From JBBDXA01 sp040902585 (GTDB taxonomy: Bacteria; Planctomycetota; Phycisphaerae; Phycisphaerales; Phycisphaeraceae), in the NCBI GenBank assembly GCA_040902585.1, contig JBBDXA010000128.1, forward strand, positions 1 through 28,419: a stretch of 28,419 nt of DNA, written 5' to 3'. Both the position numbers and the translations under genes were made by a program. The notes below the pieces were generated by a model. The model was not told the origin of the DNA. It ran no database searches and saw nothing but the letters and a program-made list of their open reading frames with translations. Position 1 is the first letter of the stretch, and each line of letters opens with the position of its first letter. Shown here piece by piece: positions 19,381-27,541 of the stretch.

Positions 19381-21648
19381 TCAGTTGTTGTTGTCGAAGT
19401 CGATCTTCGCATCCGGGTCTTTCGGATCGGCTGCGACGTTGGCTGACTCGGGCGCGGGCTTGGCGCCGCCCTTCACTTCGGTTGCCGCGAGCACCATGTT
19501 GCCCAGGAGCGCGACTGACGAATCCTTGCTGTAGCCGAGCAGGCCTTCGAGGCGAACGCCCAGGGCGCCGAGCGAGAGGTCTTCATGGGAGAAGATCACG
19601 GCCGGGCGCTGGTTGTGAACAATGGCGGCGAGGCGCGGGTCATGCCGGGCGTCGAGGCGGATGATGGCGTAGCGGCGGTAGGTGACGTACTTCTGCGCGA
19701 AGCCGCCCTTGAGTCCGTCGCCGGTGACCATGTTGGAACTGCGGCTGAGGGGAGCGGCTGCGGAACGGAAGTGCTGCGAGAGCTGTTCTTCGAGTTTGCT
19801 GGCGAAGAGCCTGCGGCCGCCGACGGTTTCGACCAGAATCGTGCCGCCGTTTTCCACATAGGACTTGATCGCTGCGAGCTGAGCATCGGTCAGACGGATC
19901 GGGTCGGTGCCGGCCAGGTGAACGAAGGGGATGTCGCTGGTGCCGATGGACGCGAGGTCCACGTCTTCGACCTTGATGACGTGGTTGTTCTTGTTGAACA
20001 TGTTGATGTCCATGACGGACCACACGCCGTTTTCCGGATTCCAGTTGCCTTCGTACTTGGCGCGACCGACGCGCAGTTCACCGGCGGCGGTGCCGGCCTT
20101 CTTGCGGAGCGAGGTCACATCCAGCCGGTTGTCGAGCTGACCGCGTTCGGTGGCCATGACGAAGAGGTTGACCGCGGCCTTGTACTGGGTGTCGTCCGTC
20201 TTGGAGGTCTGAAGGAGGATGCCCCAGTCGCGATCGGGAATGACGACCAGGTCGCGAGCGCCGTTGTTGAGCGTGTTGATATTCAGACCGGCACCGGCAT
20301 CGATCTTGTGATGCACGCGGAAGAGGTAGTGGCTGTTGTCCGCGCGGGCGAATTTCAGGGTCGGGTACATGCCTTCGAGCATCTTCTTCATATCGGCCTT
20401 GAAGATGCTGCCGCCCTGCGAGCCGGTTTCGCCGTTGATGACGAGCAGGCCGCCCTGATCGATGAACCGCTTGATGCGGGCCTTCTGGTCGTCGTTGAAT
20501 TCGATCTTCTCATCGGAGGAGAGCCAGGCGATGGGAGCGTTGAACCAGTGGTGATCGGGATCATCCACGGAGACGACCTGGAAATTCAGTTCGCCTTCGA
20601 TGTACTCGCCCAGTTCCTTGGTGAAGAAGTAGATATCGTTGGGGCGGTTGTTCCACTCGACGCCGGGGACCTTGAGCTTGGTACACCAGATGGGGACGCG
20701 GCCGCGGGTGAGGAACAGGAGTGCGAAGCAGGAGTCGTAGATGGGCCCGACGTTGCCGGCCGCGGCCTGACCTTTGACGATGCCGTTGGCGTTGGCGAGG
20801 AACCAGTCTTTCTTGTTGAAGTACTTGACGCCTGAGGCGAGGCCGACGCGTTCCCAGCCGTACATACCGTAGAGCGATCCACCGGCCTGGAAGTTCTTGT
20901 CCGCCCACTCGAGTCCCTTTTCGATCGACTTGCCGACCTTGGCATTGCGCTTGGGCAGGCTGCGGTACAGTTCCTGCTCGGCGACGAGCAGCGCGGTGAG
21001 GCCAGCCGCGGTCATGGTCGCGTAGCTGGGGCGGTCATCGCCGAGGCGATAGTTCCACCCGCCGTCGGTGGCCTGGGCCTTGAGGAAGTGATCGACCACG
21101 TGCTGCCAGAAGGCGGCGTCGACCTTGACACCGCGCTTGGCGGCTTCCCACATGCCCAGCAGGCCGTACTGCGTGTTGCTGTGATCGTGCGGCGGCGTGG
21201 CGTCTCCGCTCATTTCGCGCGGCGACATGGTGGTCTTGTAGGAGAACACGCCCTTGGAGCCGGTGCTGCGCAGGAGGTTCATGTCCTTCTGCATTTCGTT
21301 CTTGTATTCGTCGGGCAACTGGCCCCAGGCGTGGCAGCGCAGGCCGACTTCGTAGGTGTGATCACCTTCGGTGCCGCGCAGGAGTTTGATGGCTTCCTGG
21401 ATCTGCGGGTGCTGCACGGACACGCCGCTGGCGACGAGGGCGTAGACGACCATGGAGGTCACGCCGGTCTTGCCCGCATGCGGGTTCTCGTAGAGGTGAT
21501 CCCAGCCGCCCTTCACCTGGTTGGCCAGCATGTAGGCCTGGAGTTTTTTGATGGCGCGATCGACGTCGTCGTCTGAAAGCTGCGCGAAGGCAGGGCGTGT
21601 GCCGCATCCTGCTACCAAGAGGGTGACGATGAGGAATCGTTGCATCAT
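19381..21648 (-). CDS. Exported prenyltransferase-fold protein with tandem DUF4159 domains
   Basis: 755 residues. The N-terminus is either a lipoprotein signal (LLVAGC, C15) or a cleaved signal ending PAFAQ. Residues about 24-330 are squalene-cyclase/prenyltransferase-like alpha-alpha repeats (LQAYMLANQVKGGWDHL, FLKAQATDGGWNYRLGDDRP, GLEWADKNFQAGGSLYGMYG). Two DUF4159-type segments follow: about 345-530 (LNFQVVSVDDPDHHW, IKRFIDQGGLLVINGETG) and about 545-730 (ELRVGRAKYEGNWNPENG, IKSYVENGGTILVETVGG). DUF4159 proteins are typical of planctomycetes and of MoxR/DUF58 gene clusters; no reaction is known. Asp/His acid-base motifs of terpene cyclases were not found, so the barrel is probably a binding domain. 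It is convergent with the DUF58 gene, which fits a shared functional neighbourhood. Confidence 0.87.
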   Translation of the reverse strand: MMQRFLIVTLLVAGCGTRPAFAQLSDDDVDRAIKKLQAYMLANQVKGGWDHLYENPHAGKTGVTSMVVYALVASGVSVQHPQIQEAIKLLRGTEGDHTYEVGLRCHAWGQLPDEYKNEMQKDMNLLRSTGSKGVFSYKTTMSPREMSGDATPPHDHSNTQYGLLGMWEAAKRGVKVDAAFWQHVVDHFLKAQATDGGWNYRLGDDRPSYATMTAAGLTALLVAEQELYRSLPKRNAKVGKSIEKGLEWADKNFQAGGSLYGMYGWERVGLASGVKYFNKKDWFLANANGIVKGQAAAGNVGPIYDSCFALLFLTRGRVPIWCTKLKVPGVEWNNRPNDIYFFTKELGEYIEGELNFQVVSVDDPDHHWFNAPIAWLSSDEKIEFNDDQKARIKRFIDQGGLLVINGETGSQGGSIFKADMKKMLEGMYPTLKFARADNSHYLFRVHHKIDAGAGLNINTLNNGARDLVVIPDRDWGILLQTSKTDDTQYKAAVNLFVMATERGQLDNRLDVTSLRKKAGTAAGELRVGRAKYEGNWNPENGVWSVMDINMFNKNNHVIKVEDVDLASIGTSDIPFVHLAGTDPIRLTDAQLAAIKSYVENGGTILVETVGGRRLFASKLEEQLSQHFRSAAAPLSRSSNMVTGDGLKGGFAQKYVTYRRYAIIRLDARHDPRLAAIVHNQRPAVIFSHEDLSLGALGVRLEGLLGYSKDSSVALLGNMVLAATEVKGGAKPAPESANVAADPKDPDAKIDFDNNN

Positions 21649-21730
21649 TTGCAGGCCCTTTCCAAATCGAGTTAGGCTGCGGAGCGAAGCGAAGAAGCTG
21701 GCTCACTTTTGATCTGGGCGATATCGACGG

Positions 21731-21760
21731 ATTCTAGCAGATTTCCATGGTGGGCTTCAA
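21731..21760 (-). promoter_or_regulatory. Sigma-70-like promoter for the DUF4159 gene
   Basis: On the minus strand TTGAAG (21760-21755), an 18-base spacer, then TAGAAT (21736-21731). It stands 83 bases before the ATG at 21648, in the correct orientation and with near-consensus spacing. Confidence 0.55.
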
Positions 21761-22226
21761 TACGGAACTCAAAAGAACCTTAAAAGGATAGCCAATAGAG
21801 CCCCATGCCGATCATGCCGATCATGCCGCTTGTGCAACTGCACTTATGCGGGTTGATGACTGGGCAGGGCAAGGGCGGAAAGGGAATCGGCTGGGGAGGG
21901 TCAGCGACGACGCAAACGAACCGCAGGAAATCCGAAACCGCCGTGGACGGGGCTTGAGCGAACAAGTGCGCCACGATCGCGCCAAAAACTCAGGTGACCC
22001 ACCACGCCCGTCCCGGAAACCGGGCGTGACGCCACTAATGCCCGCCCAAACCCCGGTTTCCACGGCTCCGGCGAAACGTGAGTCAAAACCGTCTCACGGA
22101 TCAGCCGATCACTTTCGACGCGCTTCCACTAGGTAATACGCGACAGTTCCGCGCCTGTCCGATGAAGCGGCTGACATTTTTATGTTTTTTGAAGGGATCC
22201 GGCACCGAGGGGTACACGGGGCCGAT
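21761..22226. other. Region without a supported gene
   Basis: About 470 bases between the DUF4159 gene's promoter and the kinase gene's stop. It holds tandem ATGCCGATC-ATGCCGATC-ATGCCGCTT (21804-21830), short open frames on both strands without ribosome sites or recognisable products, and nested inverted repeats at about 22003-22050 (CACGCCCG with CGGGCGTG; GGAAACCGGG with CCCGGTTTCC). Next to the kinase stop, AATCGG and CCGATT form a small hairpin that overlaps the stop codon. I see no RNA gene. Confidence 0.5.
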
Positions 22227-23075
22227 TCAGGGAATAATCGGTTGGCCGGCCGCGTCTTCAGTCCGGGAAAGCTGGCCCAGGGCCATGCCCAGCCGCTGAT
22301 GGACCAGGGACATCGACCCCGGTCGGGCATCGGGGTGAAGCTCGATGCAGTTGTTCACCAGGCTCGCCAGGGCGGGCGGAATCGAAGGATTCAACTCGCG
22401 CACCGGCTTGCACTCGCGCTCCTGCTTCATCGCCAGCCCCGCTTCCTGGGGCATGATCGTCGGCACGTGCTGCTTGGTCAGCAGGAAATACATCGTCGCG
22501 CCGAGGTTGTACACATCCGTCGCGGGCGTGATCGCCTTGCGCTTCACCTGCTCCGGCGCGATGTATTCCGGTGTGCCCTGAATGCGCTGTTTCACGGTGT
22601 TGGCCGGGCAGCTCTGACCGAAGTCGATGATCTTCACCACCTGCTTCTCGTCCACCATGATGTTATTGGGCTTGATGTCCGCGTGGACAAAGCCGGCATG
22701 GTGCATCGCCCCCAGACCTTCCGCCACCTTCTGCATGATCCGGCAAAAGTCGATCAGGTCCGCGAACTCGTACTGCTCCAGCGTCATGCCATCGACCAGT
22801 TCCATCAACACGTAAACCTCGCTCACGCGAAGGAGCTGGCGCTGCTTGATCAGTTTGAATATTTTTCGCAGGGACGGGTGATCGACCTTCGTCGCCACAT
22901 CGTGCTCAAGAATGGCCTGATCGAGAAATCGATCATCTTCCGGCCCGTTGCGGACCACGCGCTTCAGAGCGAAGACGTTGTTCTTTTTGTCCTTGACAGC
23001 GTAAATCGTACTGCGCGCACCTTGTCCCAGTGTGGCGAGCACCTCGTAACCTAAAATCTGGTGCACCCTTTCCAT
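22227..23075 (-). CDS. Soluble Hanks-type Ser/Thr protein kinase
   Basis: 282 residues, essentially a bare kinase domain. Seen: Gly loop LGQGARSTIY (16-25), K38 in ALKRV, helix C Glu E57, catalytic loop HADIKPNN (131-138) with D133, DFG (151-153), and activation-segment end GTPEYIAPEQ (167-176). The Arg of HRD is Ala, so this is a non-RD kinase, which may mean it does not depend on activation-loop phosphorylation. There is no membrane helix or PASTA/WD sensor domain, unlike many planctomycete kinases, so it is probably cytosolic. The ATG at 23075 is used; an in-frame GTG at 23084 is possible, and neither has a good ribosome site. No cognate phosphatase or substrate gene is adjacent. Confidence 0.92.
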   Translation of the reverse strand: MERVHQILGYEVLATLGQGARSTIYAVKDKKNNVFALKRVVRNGPEDDRFLDQAILEHDVATKVDHPSLRKIFKLIKQRQLLRVSEVYVLMELVDGMTLEQYEFADLIDFCRIMQKVAEGLGAMHHAGFVHADIKPNNIMVDEKQVVKIIDFGQSCPANTVKQRIQGTPEYIAPEQVKRKAITPATDVYNLGATMYFLLTKQHVPTIMPQEAGLAMKQERECKPVRELNPSIPPALASLVNNCIELHPDARPGSMSLVHQRLGMALGQLSRTEDAAGQPIIP

Positions 23076-23084
23076 CCTGGGCAC

Positions 23085-23302
23085 GTTCCCGTGGCGCGGG
23101 GAATATCCTGGGTCATAGGCCCGGAAATCCCCTGACCGAATTCACGTTGTCAATAAACGTATGAATCTATACCCCGGAGAAACCTCCGAGACATCCAAGT
23201 TTAGGCGATCCGAATCGCTTTCACAAATTCCTTACTCGGTAATCGACTGAAAAGATCGACCGATTCAGGTCCGACACAGCGCTTTTCAAACATATGAATA
23301 AA
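23085..23302. other. Intergenic stretch upstream of the kinase gene
   Basis: Lower-GC, non-coding. TTGACA lies on the minus strand at 23152-23147, oriented towards the kinase, but no good -10 lies 16-18 bases downstream of it. Nothing else was recognised apart from the terminator that follows. Confidence 0.4.
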
Positions 23303-23321
23303 CGCGACACCGGGTGTCGCG
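23295..23321 (-). terminator. Intrinsic terminator downstream of the PGRP-like gene
   Basis: A perfect eight-base stem CGCGACAC/GTGTCGCG (23303-23321) with a three-base loop, followed on the minus strand by TTTATT. It lies about 90 bases after the stop of the minus-strand gene ending at 23410. Confidence 0.75.
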
Positions 23322-23409
23322 TCTTATCGAGCGTTCTTTGATTTTGTATCGGGCTACCTCCGACTCCTACCCTTGGACTCCCCTGGACTTCACCGGATAG
23401 TCTCGCGGC

Positions 23410-24102
23410 TTACGACCCTGTCGGGTTCAGCAGGCTGGCGCGGAAGGCTTTGCTCGGGAACTTCGCGCCCGCGCCGCCGGTCCGGCCATCGCCCAGCAGC
23501 ACGCGCTCAGCCGGCACATTCAGCCGCTCCTGAAGCTGTCGCACCAGCCAGAGCAGATCATCCTGCTGCTGCTGACTGGGGGCGTGGCGATCCAGGTCTC
23601 CGACCACGCAGACATCGATGACTTCGTGTGAACCAGGCTGATTATGCAGGGCAATCGAGGTGTAGCCCGGCCGCTGCTGATCCCAGCGCGGGCCGATTTC
23701 GATCTGACCATCAGGCGAGCCTTGCCCGTTGCCGATGACGAAGTGATAGGCCAAATCCCCCAGGCCGGCCCGCTTGTGCAGTTCACCCAGGGTCGAAGCT
23801 GAGCCCTGATCCGAACCGCTGTAGCGCACCACAATCGTCGTCCAGCGCTGGCTGGTGGGCAGGGGGTTCACCGCAAAGAGCGCGTCGGCTGGGTCGGCAG
23901 GCTGGTCGAACGCCGCCAGGCTCACCTCGCTGAACTTGGGCAGTCGCGGCCCGCCGGGCTGACCCGGGTCCAGCATCAAGAGCGCCCCGCTGGCCACCGT
24001 CATGGAGCCCAGCAGGCTTCCCAGCACAATCAATGTTCGTCGGTCCGCCACGGGATGAGTCCTCTTGATCCGGGATCGGTTTCGAACTTCAATCGATCCC
24101 AT
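23410..24102 (-). CDS. Membrane-anchored PGRP/amidase-fold protein lacking zinc ligands
   Basis: 230 residues. A signal anchor (TLIVLGSLLGSMTVASGALL, about 23-42) follows a basic N-terminus, so the body lies outside the inner membrane. Residues about 86-220 follow the peptidoglycan-recognition / N-acetylmuramoyl-L-alanine amidase (Amidase_2) pattern: the strand WTTIVVRYSGS, the helix ELHKRAGLGDLAYHFVIGNG, the IEIGPRW turn, the VIDVCVVGDLD strand, and the final LLGDGRTGGAGAKFPSKAF. The zinc ligands are replaced: R93 where the first His should be (IVVHHS), D205 for the second His (GHRD) and F215 for the Cys of CPG. It therefore should not hydrolyse peptidoglycan by the usual route and may be a muropeptide-binding protein. 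Distances and flanking residues support the fold; the assignment is moderately sure. Confidence 0.75.
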   Translation of the reverse strand: MGSIEVRNRSRIKRTHPVADRRTLIVLGSLLGSMTVASGALLMLDPGQPGGPRLPKFSEVSLAAFDQPADPADALFAVNPLPTSQRWTTIVVRYSGSDQGSASTLGELHKRAGLGDLAYHFVIGNGQGSPDGQIEIGPRWDQQRPGYTSIALHNQPGSHEVIDVCVVGDLDRHAPSQQQQDDLLWLVRQLQERLNVPAERVLLGDGRTGGAGAKFPSKAFRASLLNPTGS

Positions 24103-24290
24103 GCCGCTGTGATCCGCACCTTCGCTCTCTCTTCATCGGGAGCACGGGGCCTGATCCTTTATTTCTCACTACTGATGCGCGACATCGCCATGCTTATCGG
24201 GTTGACCTGCGCGTTACGCAACGCACGATCCGATCCGATTCGCATCAATCCATCTCGAAATGACAAGGTGTGACTGGCACGCGAGAGGCA

Positions 24291-24509
24291 TCATCGACCC
24301 AGAGGCTGGAGCCTGCTGCGCAGGTCGATTTCATCGTCCCGTCCGAACACGGGCTGATTGTCCCGGCGCGTGAATCCTTCACGCTGCATCGAAAACCGGT
24401 CGTACTGCGAGCGCGGCAGGTTCTCAGGAAACAACTTCCTCTGACAACCCGTCAGCGCACCAACCGCCAGCAGCCCGGCCAGACACACGATGAGGCGAAT
24501 CCTTGCCAT
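24291..24509 (-). CDS. Small lipoprotein, unknown function
   Basis: Seventy-two residues: a basic start (MARIR), hydrophobic stretch LIVCLAGLLAVGA and lipobox LTGC, giving an acylated Cys near residue 21. The mature 50 residues are polar (LFPENLPRSQYDRFSMQR, then DNQPVFGRDDEIDLRSR) and probably extend from the membrane. I do not recognise a Pfam family. The ATG at 24509 is preferred because the signal peptide begins there, though no clear ribosome site is visible; the frame opens again at 24530. It is 188 bases upstream of the PGRP-like gene on the same strand, and the gap holds nothing recognised. Confidence 0.7.
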   Translation of the reverse strand: MARIRLIVCLAGLLAVGALTGCQRKLFPENLPRSQYDRFSMQREGFTRRDNQPVFGRDDEIDLRSRLQPLGR

Positions 24510-24559
24510 GCGGGAGATTCTAACCATCACCTCGCGCGAACACCAACCCTCCGCCGAAA

Positions 24560-24656
24560 TACCCCGACGGCTCGGCAGACCTCGCCATCGGGCTTGATCG
24601 CGTTATCATTCCCCTCTTGAACCTCTGACTCCTGCCCCCTGCCTCCTGACTCCTTC
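24560..24656. repeat. Family B half-element and CCTGACTCC tandem upstream of proS
   Basis: 24560-24596 matches the right arm of the long inverted repeat at 2381-2422 (TACCCCGACGGCTCG then CTCGCCATCGGGCTTG) with an internal deletion. 24618-24656 contains CCTCTGACTCCTGCCCCCTG and CCTCCTGACTCC units, resembling the first repeat type inside parA. They fill the leader just before the proS start codon. Confidence 0.7.
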
Positions 24657-24661
24657 AACCC

Positions 24662-26560
24662 ATGCCTACCCTCTGGTCCAAATCGCTCATCCCCACTTCC
24701 CGCCACGTGCCTGCCGAGGCCACCGTGCCTTCGCATCAGCTCATGCTCCGGGCCGGCCTCATCCGCCAGCTCGGCGCGGGCACCTACGACTACCTGCCCC
24801 TGGGCTGGCGCAGCCTGATGAAGGCCATCGCCATCGTGCGCGAAGAGATGGACAAGGCCGGGGCGGTCGAGGTGTTCCTCCCCACGCTGCATCCGATCGA
24901 GCTGTGGGAACAGACCGGCCGGCGCGAAGCGTACGGCGACAATCTCTTCGTCATCAAAGACCGGCACGGCCGGGAAATGGCCCTTGGGCCTACGCATGAA
25001 GAAGTCATGACCGAGCTGGCCAAGGGCTTCATCGAAAGCTACCGCCAGACGCCCATCACGCTGTACCAGATTCAGACTAAATTCCGCGATGAGTATCGGC
25101 CGCGCTTTGGCGTGCTGCGCTCGCGTGAGTTCCAGATGAAGGACGCCTACTCCTTCGACATCTCCCGCGAAGGCCTGGATCAAAGCTACCAGAAGATGTA
25201 CGACGCTTACATCGCGATCTTCAAACGCTGCGGCATCCCCATCCGCATCGTCGAAGCCGAGTCCGGCCCCATCGGCGGCAGCGCGAGCCACGAGTTCATG
25301 GTGCCTTCGCCCACCGGGGAAGACATGATCCTCGAAAGCGATAAAGGCAACTACGCGGCCAACGTGGAGAAGTGCGAAACAGGAACGCGCAGTTTTGACC
25401 TCGAAGGAGCACCATTAGGCGAGCTTGAAAGAATTCACACGCCTGGAGTGACGACGGTCGAAGAGGTTGGCAAATTCTTAAAGACTAAGCCCAAGAACAT
25501 CCTGAAGACGTTGGCCTACAAACTGAAAGGGTGTCGCGATGAAGGCGAGGTCGAAACGCTTGCGATCGTTTTGGCTGTCGTACGCGGTGATCATGAGGTA
25601 AACGAAGGCAAACTCCGCAAAAAAGTGTTTGAGCTTTTTTCCCAACCGGACTTCTACGTTTCAAAGTTGGTCTCTTTCGAGCTGTTGGCTGGCGAGGATT
25701 TCAGGCGGTATCACATACCCGTTGGATACGTAGGGCCGCATTTCAATAGCACACTGCTAGAGGAGAACGAGGACCCTGCTGTCCCTACCTTGGATGTCCA
25801 GATCTTCGCGGATTACGACGCTGCACAGCCTGGCTTTTGGGTTGCTGGCGCGAATACTGAAAACCACCACGCAAAATATTTCAATTGGAAGCGAGAGGTC
25901 CGCGACACCGCCGGTTTCAAATATGCTGTAAACGTCGCCGACATCCGCAACGCCGTCGAAGGCGATCCCTCGCCGCTGAACGACGGCGGCACGCTCCGCG
26001 CGACCAAGGGCATCGAGATCGGCCACGTCTTCAAGCTCGGCACGAAATACTCCGACGCGATGGATTTCAAGATCGTCGATGAAAAGAACGAAAGACAACC
26101 CGCGATCATGGGCTGCTACGGCATCGGCGTGAACCGCATCCTCGCCGCGGCGATCGAACGCATGGACGGTGACATGAAAGGCCACGACGAGAACGGCATC
26201 ATCTGGCCCGCCGCGATCGCGCCGTACCAGGTGCTCATCACGCCCATCAAGTACGAAGGCCAGCAGAAGGAAGTGGCCGACGCGCTGGCTGAGAAGCTGT
26301 CGCAGGAAAAGTCACCCGTCGGCCCGCTGTCGTTCTTCCACCCCGATGTGCTCATCGACGACCGCGACGAGCGGCCGGGCGTGAAGTTCAAAGACGCTGA
26401 CCTCATCGGCATCCCCGTCCGCATCACCATCGGCGACAAGGCGCTGGCGGAGAACAAGGTCGAAATCAAAGCCCGCACCGCGCCCCCGGGGGCGAAGGCG
26501 GAACTGGTGCCGATCGAAGACGCGGTGAAACATGTGCTGGAACTGCTGGCGAAGATGTGA
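24662..26560 (+). CDS. proS: Prolyl-tRNA synthetase, bacterial type with editing insertion
   Basis: Class II synthetase charging tRNA-Pro in the cytosol. 632 residues in the order catalytic core part 1, INS editing domain, catalytic core part 2, anticodon-binding domain. Seen: LGPTHEEV (108-115), motif 2 FRDEYRPRFGVLRSREF (141-157), an INS/YbaK-like editing domain (about 237-420, with KNILKTLAYKL and LAVVRGDHEVNEGKL), motif 3 GCYGIGVNRILAA (about 484-496) and the C-terminal anticodon-binding fold (520-632). The INS-encoding stretch (about 25370-25925) is poorer in G+C and uses codons such as TTA, CTA and AGA that the flanks avoid, suggesting it was exchanged by recombination. No ribosome site is visible before the ATG, which follows a repeat tract. 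The gene has no operon partner. Confidence 0.96.
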   Translation: MPTLWSKSLIPTSRHVPAEATVPSHQLMLRAGLIRQLGAGTYDYLPLGWRSLMKAIAIVREEMDKAGAVEVFLPTLHPIELWEQTGRREAYGDNLFVIKDRHGREMALGPTHEEVMTELAKGFIESYRQTPITLYQIQTKFRDEYRPRFGVLRSREFQMKDAYSFDISREGLDQSYQKMYDAYIAIFKRCGIPIRIVEAESGPIGGSASHEFMVPSPTGEDMILESDKGNYAANVEKCETGTRSFDLEGAPLGELERIHTPGVTTVEEVGKFLKTKPKNILKTLAYKLKGCRDEGEVETLAIVLAVVRGDHEVNEGKLRKKVFELFSQPDFYVSKLVSFELLAGEDFRRYHIPVGYVGPHFNSTLLEENEDPAVPTLDVQIFADYDAAQPGFWVAGANTENHHAKYFNWKREVRDTAGFKYAVNVADIRNAVEGDPSPLNDGGTLRATKGIEIGHVFKLGTKYSDAMDFKIVDEKNERQPAIMGCYGIGVNRILAAAIERMDGDMKGHDENGIIWPAAIAPYQVLITPIKYEGQQKEVADALAEKLSQEKSPVGPLSFFHPDVLIDDRDERPGVKFKDADLIGIPVRITIGDKALAENKVEIKARTAPPGAKAELVPIEDAVKHVLELLAKM

Positions 26561-26572
26561 CACACCTCGCGT

Positions 26573-26606
26573 TTAGCGGTCGGGCCGAGTCCGCGAGGCC
26601 CACCCG
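26573..26606 (-). repeat. 34-bp dispersed repeat, family G (copy 2)
   Basis: Exact reverse complement of 8117-8150. It begins 13 bases after the proS stop and ends 45 bases before the next gene's start. Confidence 0.85.
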
Positions 26607-26651
26607 CCTCCCGTCCCCTACAATGGGAGCACCCTTCGCAGGAGCCCACCC

Positions 26652-27503
26652 ATGCGTTCTCTCTTCTCCACACTGCTCACCGCGTTGCTCATCACGCTCG
26701 TCGCCTCACCCCTTCTCGCTGCCGACCCCGATCACCTGAAGATCACCTGGGAGAAGAACTACCTCACCATCACCGGCAACCTGCCCGGTGACATCACCAT
26801 CAACTACCTCGAAGCCTACTGCCGGCCCGGCTCGACCGATCGCGACTGGCACGAAACCGTCATCGGCCACAAGACCGAACTCGTCGAAGCGAGCGATGAC
26901 AAACGCATCATCAAACTCAAATGCACGCTCAAGGACGGCGTGATCGTGCATCACACCATCACCGCCGGCAAGGACGAAGTCGACTTCCGCCTGACCGCGC
27001 ACAACCCGACGGATGCCGAGTCACAGGCCCACTGGGCTCAGCCTTGCATCCGCCTGAGCAAGTTCGTCGGCGTACCTCAAAAGGGCTCCAGCGAAGAGTA
27101 CCTGCCGAAGAGTTTCATCTTCGTCGATGGCAAGCTCACGCGCATGAAAACGCAGCCGTGGGCGCTGAAGGCCCGCTATATTCCCGGGCAAGTGTGGGCT
27201 CCAAAGGGCGTGCCGCGCGATGATGTGAACCCGCGCCCCTTGAGCGATATCGTTCCCAGCAACGGCCTCATCGGCTGCTTCAGCCACGATGACAAGATGA
27301 TCTTCGCCACCGCGTTCGAGCCGTATCAGGAACTATTTCAAGGCGTGATCGTCTGCCTGCACTCAGACTTCCGCATCGGCGGGCTAAAGCCCCGGGAGAG
27401 GAAGGAAATCCGCGGGAAGATTTACCTTCTGCCCAATGATGTGGACGCGCTCGTGAAAAGGTACGAAAAGGATTTCCCCGAACACGTGAAGAAAAAGGAT
27501 TAG
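26652..27503 (+). CDS. Secreted protein of unknown function
   Basis: 283 residues with a clear signal peptide (FSTLLTALLITLVASPLLAA, cleavage about residue 23-24). The mature protein is rich in beta-strands (LKITWEKNYLTITGNLPGDI, VIVHHTITAGKDEVDFRLTA), suggesting a beta-sandwich of the carbohydrate-binding or mutarotase-like kind, but I see no named family and no catalytic motif. A Pro-rich central part (PWALKARYIPGQVWAPKGVP) and a charged C-terminal helix (DVDALVKRYEKDFPEHVKKK) follow. AGGAG precedes the ATG by seven bases. Its stop TAG forms the first bases of a family D repeat, which separates it from the convergent priA. Confidence 0.8.
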   Translation: MRSLFSTLLTALLITLVASPLLAADPDHLKITWEKNYLTITGNLPGDITINYLEAYCRPGSTDRDWHETVIGHKTELVEASDDKRIIKLKCTLKDGVIVHHTITAGKDEVDFRLTAHNPTDAESQAHWAQPCIRLSKFVGVPQKGSSEEYLPKSFIFVDGKLTRMKTQPWALKARYIPGQVWAPKGVPRDDVNPRPLSDIVPSNGLIGCFSHDDKMIFATAFEPYQELFQGVIVCLHSDFRIGGLKPRERKEIRGKIYLLPNDVDALVKRYEKDFPEHVKKKD

Positions 27504-27523
27504 CCGCTTGCGGCTTAGCAACG
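27501..27523 (+). repeat. Dispersed palindromic repeat, family D (copy 4)
   Basis: TAGCCGCTTGCGGCTTAGC followed by AACG. The palindrome GCCGC-tt-GCGGC could form a hairpin between the convergent genes. The first TAG is the stop codon of the secreted-protein gene. Confidence 0.78.
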
Positions 27524-27541
27524 ACCACCCGCGACTCTCCT

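Noticed and set aside
21780..21974. Short open frames on both strands around the ATGCCGATC triplication (for example SGMIGMIGMGLYW or MPIMPIMPLVQ)
   Set aside because: No ribosome site, no family likeness, and the repetitive peptide is explained by the nine-base tandem repeat.
22227..22250. Hairpin overlapping the kinase stop codon (CCGATT/AATCGG) as a terminator
   Set aside because: Stem of six pairs and no T-run; too weak to call.
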